This document shows positions 15,013-16,732 of a stretch of 16,732 nucleotides of DNA, in pieces. This DNA is from Acidimicrobiales bacterium. Lineage in GTDB: Bacteria > Actinomycetota > Acidimicrobiia > Acidimicrobiales > Acidimicrobilacustridaceae. The stretch lies in assembly GCA_023261915.1 (NCBI GenBank), contig JALRFT010000192.1:1-16732 (forward strand), written 5' to 3'. Each line of letters opens with the position of its first letter. The stretch's first letter is position 1. Position numbers and translations under genes: made by a program. The notes beneath the pieces were generated by a model that worked only from the letters and a program-made list of their open reading frames with translations, was not told the origin of the DNA and did not search any database.

Positions 15013-15360
15013 TCAGGACTCGGCGGCAGCTTCGCCTTCAGCCTCGGTGACGAAATCGGCCGGGTCAGGAACGGCCACCCCGGGGCGGTAGTAGGTGAAG
15101 AGATCCTCGATGAGGTCCCGCAGCCCGGCCCCACCGTTGCTGACATGCACCGTGATCACATTGCCGTTGACATGCACCCGTGACACGTCACCGGTGGCGA
15201 ACAGCTGACGGGCGAGTTCGTCCACGGGCCGGTCGGCGAGCGGGTCCGGAGCGGCGGTGAACACCTCGTGGGCCATGCCTGAGAGCACCCGGTTGGTGGA
15301 AAAGCGCACCACACCATCCCGCTTGGACGGCTGTTCGACGACGGTCACTGGCTGGCCCAT
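15013..15360 (-). CDS. Nfu N-terminal-domain (Nfu_N) protein without cysteines
   Basis: A 115-residue protein resembling the N-terminal domain of NFU1-type iron-sulfur scaffolds. The match is VVRFSTNRVLS (17-27) followed by PLADRPVDELARQLFATGDVSRVHVNGNVITV (40-71), the usual pattern of a strand, helix and final strand ending near the ITV. The C-terminal CxxC NifU domain that binds the cluster is absent, and there is not one cysteine, so it cannot hold a cluster by cysteine ligation. The tail after residue 92 is acidic. Its job is unknown; protein-protein contact or a chaperone-like role in Fe-S assembly is possible. The ATG at 15360 is chosen because it removes an Arg/Trp-rich extension that overlaps the previous gene, and it lies 7 nt after TAGGTT. 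The stop is 65 bases before imuA'. Confidence 0.8.
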   Translation of the reverse strand: MGQPVTVVEQPSKRDGVVRFSTNRVLSGMAHEVFTAAPDPLADRPVDELARQLFATGDVSRVHVNGNVITVHVSNGGAGLRDLIEDLFTYYRPGVAVPDPADFVTEAEGEAAAES

Positions 15361-15373
15361 GGCGGAGAACCTA
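15361..15373 (-). promoter_or_regulatory. Leaderless-type -10 of the Nfu_N gene, overlapping a stop codon
   Basis: TAGGTT (15373-15368 on the minus strand) lies 7 nt before the ATG at 15360. Its TAG is also the stop codon of the membrane-protein gene. No Shine-Dalgarno is present. Confidence 0.5.
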
Positions 15374-15802
15374 GCGCCGCCGCGGGGCCTGCTGCCACAG
15401 CCGGGCCGCCAGGGTGATCGATACCAGGGCCAGCACGACATGGACGACGACGAACGCCAATGAACGCCAGTCCAAGATGATCTGGGTGGCCCGGATTACC
15501 CACACCACGACCGTGACTGCAGCGGCCAGCCGCCAGACCGTGGCCACCGCCATCGGGGGCGGCACCCGCCACCCGTTCAGCGCAACGGCACCGAGACCCA
15601 CGGCAGTGGCGAGTGCGAGCACCAAAAGCAGCACGGACAGGGAAGCACTGAGTGCCACCGACGACTCGTCACCATTGGCGAGATTCACGAGACGCTGCAC
15701 CCACACGAAAGCCGTGAACCCGATGAACGCCAGCACCCACAAACGGGCACCGAGGGACATCGGCAGCCCCTCAGGACCTGTTGGTTCACCTCTGGTTGCC
15801 AC
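15371..15802 (-). CDS. Small four-helix membrane protein of unknown function
   Basis: No family is recognised. The 143 residues show four probable membrane helices at about 20-36, 50-75, 85-103 and 113-135, with short loops and a basic C-terminus (QQAPRRR). The first 19 residues are polar. There is no signal peptide cleavage site, metal motif or catalytic motif. The positively charged C-terminus and several arginines at helix ends suggest a plain integral inner-membrane protein. The GTG at 15802 lies 6 nt after TAGCGT; an internal ATG at residue 15 (MSLGARLW) would also leave all helices intact. It is followed after 10 bases by the Nfu_N gene and is divergent from the acyl-CoA dehydrogenase gene. 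Confidence 0.72.
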   Translation of the reverse strand: MATRGEPTGPEGLPMSLGARLWVLAFIGFTAFVWVQRLVNLANGDESSVALSASLSVLLLVLALATAVGLGAVALNGWRVPPPMAVATVWRLAAAVTVVVWVIRATQIILDWRSLAFVVVHVVLALVSITLAARLWQQAPRRR

Positions 15803-15814
15803 GTCCCCACGCTA
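15803..15814 (-). promoter_or_regulatory. Leaderless-type promoter -10 of the membrane-protein gene
   Basis: TAGCGT (15814-15809 on the minus strand) is followed by GGGGAC and the GTG at 15802. Hexamer, spacing and GTG are the same as at mca. Confidence 0.55.
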
Positions 15815-15874
15815 GCCAGCAAGGGCGACCCGCACTGCGGTCGGCCCACATAGGCATGAGGGCGGTGGCGACGG

Positions 15875-15911
15875 TAGGTTGCGGGCACTGAACTTGATCT
15901 GAGGGGGCACG
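15875..15911 (+). promoter_or_regulatory. Promoter -10 and Shine-Dalgarno of the acyl-CoA dehydrogenase gene
   Basis: TAGGTT at 15875-15880 is a -10 candidate. GAGGGGG at 15901-15907 is a clear ribosome site before the ATG at 15912, with GAGG 7 nt away. The transcript would have a leader of about 25 nt, in contrast to the leaderless genes nearby. No convincing -35 is seen. Confidence 0.5.
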
Positions 15912-16732
15912 ATGGCCGACATGCCGAGCGTCGAAGAGTTCCAGAGGGAAGCGAAGCGCTTCCTCGATGCCAACGTCGAACTGCGCGAGAAGGATGACAC
16001 GCCGTTCGTCTGGGGTGAAGGTGACGATGACGTCTCGCTGTTCGAAGAGATCGACCGCAACGTCGAACTCGAGCTGCTCGCTGAGGCCAAGGCCTGGCGA
16101 GCCAAGCGCTACGACGCCGGGTTCGGATGGATCACCGGACCGGCGGCGTTCGGGGGAAGGGACCTCACGAGCGCCCACGAAAGGGCGTACCAGAGCCTTG
16201 AGAGCCGGTACGCCACCCCCGCCGGTGGGTTCTTCGGCATCGGACTCGGCATGGTGGCCCCCACCATCCTCGCCCACGCCACCGACCCGGTGAAGGAGGC
16301 CTATCTCGCCAAGATGTACCGGGGGGACATCGTCGGCTGTCAGTTGTTCAGCGAGCCCGGAGCAGGATCTGACCTCGCCAGTCTGCAGACCAAGGCCGAG
16401 CGTGACGGTGACGAGTGGATCATCACCGGCCAGAAGGTGTGGACCTCGGGTGCGCACTACAGCGACATCGGCGAGATCATCTGTCGCACCGACTCGGACC
16501 TACCCAAGCACAAGGGTCTCACTGGCTTCGTCGTTGACATGCACGCACCCGGAGTGGAGATCCGCCCACTGCGTCAGATGACGGGTGGGGCATCGTTCAA
16601 CGAGGTGTTCTTCAACGAAGTCCGTGTTCCCGCCGATCACATCCTTGGCGCCGTGAACGAGGGCTGGGGTGTGGCGCTCACCACGCTGATGAACGAGCGC
16701 GCCTCGATCGGCGCCGGTGGCGGCGGCGGGTC
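15912..16732 (+). CDS. Acyl-CoA dehydrogenase, 3' end cut by window edge
   Basis: FAD-dependent enzyme that introduces the alpha,beta double bond into acyl-CoA, passing electrons to electron-transfer flavoprotein. The first 273 residues are visible. After a long helical N-terminal region (1-70), FGWITGPAAFGGRDLT (71-86) is the usual substrate-domain start. CQLFSEPGAGSDLASLQTKAERDGDEW (143-169) and ITGQKVWTSGAH (171-182) are the flavin- and acyl-CoA-binding beta-domain signatures. NEGWGVALTTLMNERASIG (249-267) opens the C-terminal helical domain. The family is about 380-420 residues, so the catalytic glutamate region lies beyond the window and activity cannot be confirmed. The preferred acyl chain cannot be told. 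The ATG has a good Shine-Dalgarno. With the thiolase and the enoyl-CoA isomerase it indicates acyl-CoA breakdown, though the three are not in one operon. Confidence 0.92.
   Translation, partial: MADMPSVEEFQREAKRFLDANVELREKDDTPFVWGEGDDDVSLFEEIDRNVELELLAEAKAWRAKRYDAGFGWITGPAAFGGRDLTSAHERAYQSLESRYATPAGGFFGIGLGMVAPTILAHATDPVKEAYLAKMYRGDIVGCQLFSEPGAGSDLASLQTKAERDGDEWIITGQKVWTSGAHYSDIGEIICRTDSDLPKHKGLTGFVVDMHAPGVEIRPLRQMTGGASFNEVFFNEVRVPADHILGAVNEGWGVALTTLMNERASIGAGGGGG

Noticed and set aside
15004..15017. CCTGA-GCGG-TCAGG hairpin over the Nfu_N stop codon
   Set aside because: Only a 5-bp stem with no T tract; expected by chance in DNA of this composition.

Overview
The window is high-GC, gene-dense DNA that reads as an actinobacterial chromosome. 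The strongest pointer is a mycothiol S-conjugate amidase (Mca), because mycothiol is an actinobacterial thiol. An actinobacterial-type imuA'-imuB-dnaE2 mutasome and many genes that appear to be leaderless, with a TAnnnT hexamer 6-7 nt before an ATG or GTG, agree with this. The gene mix (several acyl-CoA enzymes, sparse Shine-Dalgarno sequences) would suit an acidimicrobial lineage, but that is inference. No rRNA, tRNA, CRISPR array, insertion sequence or phage gene was seen, and no gene-free stretch exceeds 300 bases.

Layout. 1-2312 (+): the 3' part of a thiolase, an overlapping staphylococcal-nuclease-like lipoprotein, and a ChbG/YdjC-type deacetylase with its own leaderless promoter. 2329-4046 (-): mca followed by a translationally coupled tandem GNAT acetyltransferase. 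4099-6687 (-): an SLC41/MgtE-like membrane transporter and a soluble protein made of two PhoU-like plus RCK_C units, probably a cation transporter and its regulator. 6772-8339 (-): a charge-polarised coiled-coil protein of unknown function, then a fumarylacetoacetate-hydrolase-family enzyme. 8395-9054 (+): a short enoyl-CoA hydratase/isomerase, divergent from the unknown protein. 9055-14947 (-): the SOS mutasome in the order imuA', imuB, dnaE2. 15013-15802 (-): a small four-helix membrane protein and a cysteine-free Nfu N-terminal-domain protein. 15912 to the right edge (+): the 5' two-thirds of an acyl-CoA dehydrogenase.

The best-defined system is the mutasome. ImuB keeps a Y-family fold and a beta-clamp motif but lacks the catalytic acidic pair, and DnaE2 has all three polymerase aspartates. 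Two perfect LexA operators of the form TCGAAC-N4-GTTCGA are present. One abuts the dnaE2 -10 element; the other lies on the first codons of imuA'. The cassette type is known, but this two-operator layout is the most informative regulatory feature here. Other points are the recurrent leaderless promoter motif, the PhoU/RCK_C-MgtE pairing, and the mca-GNAT coupling. No wholly new defence or mobile system was seen.
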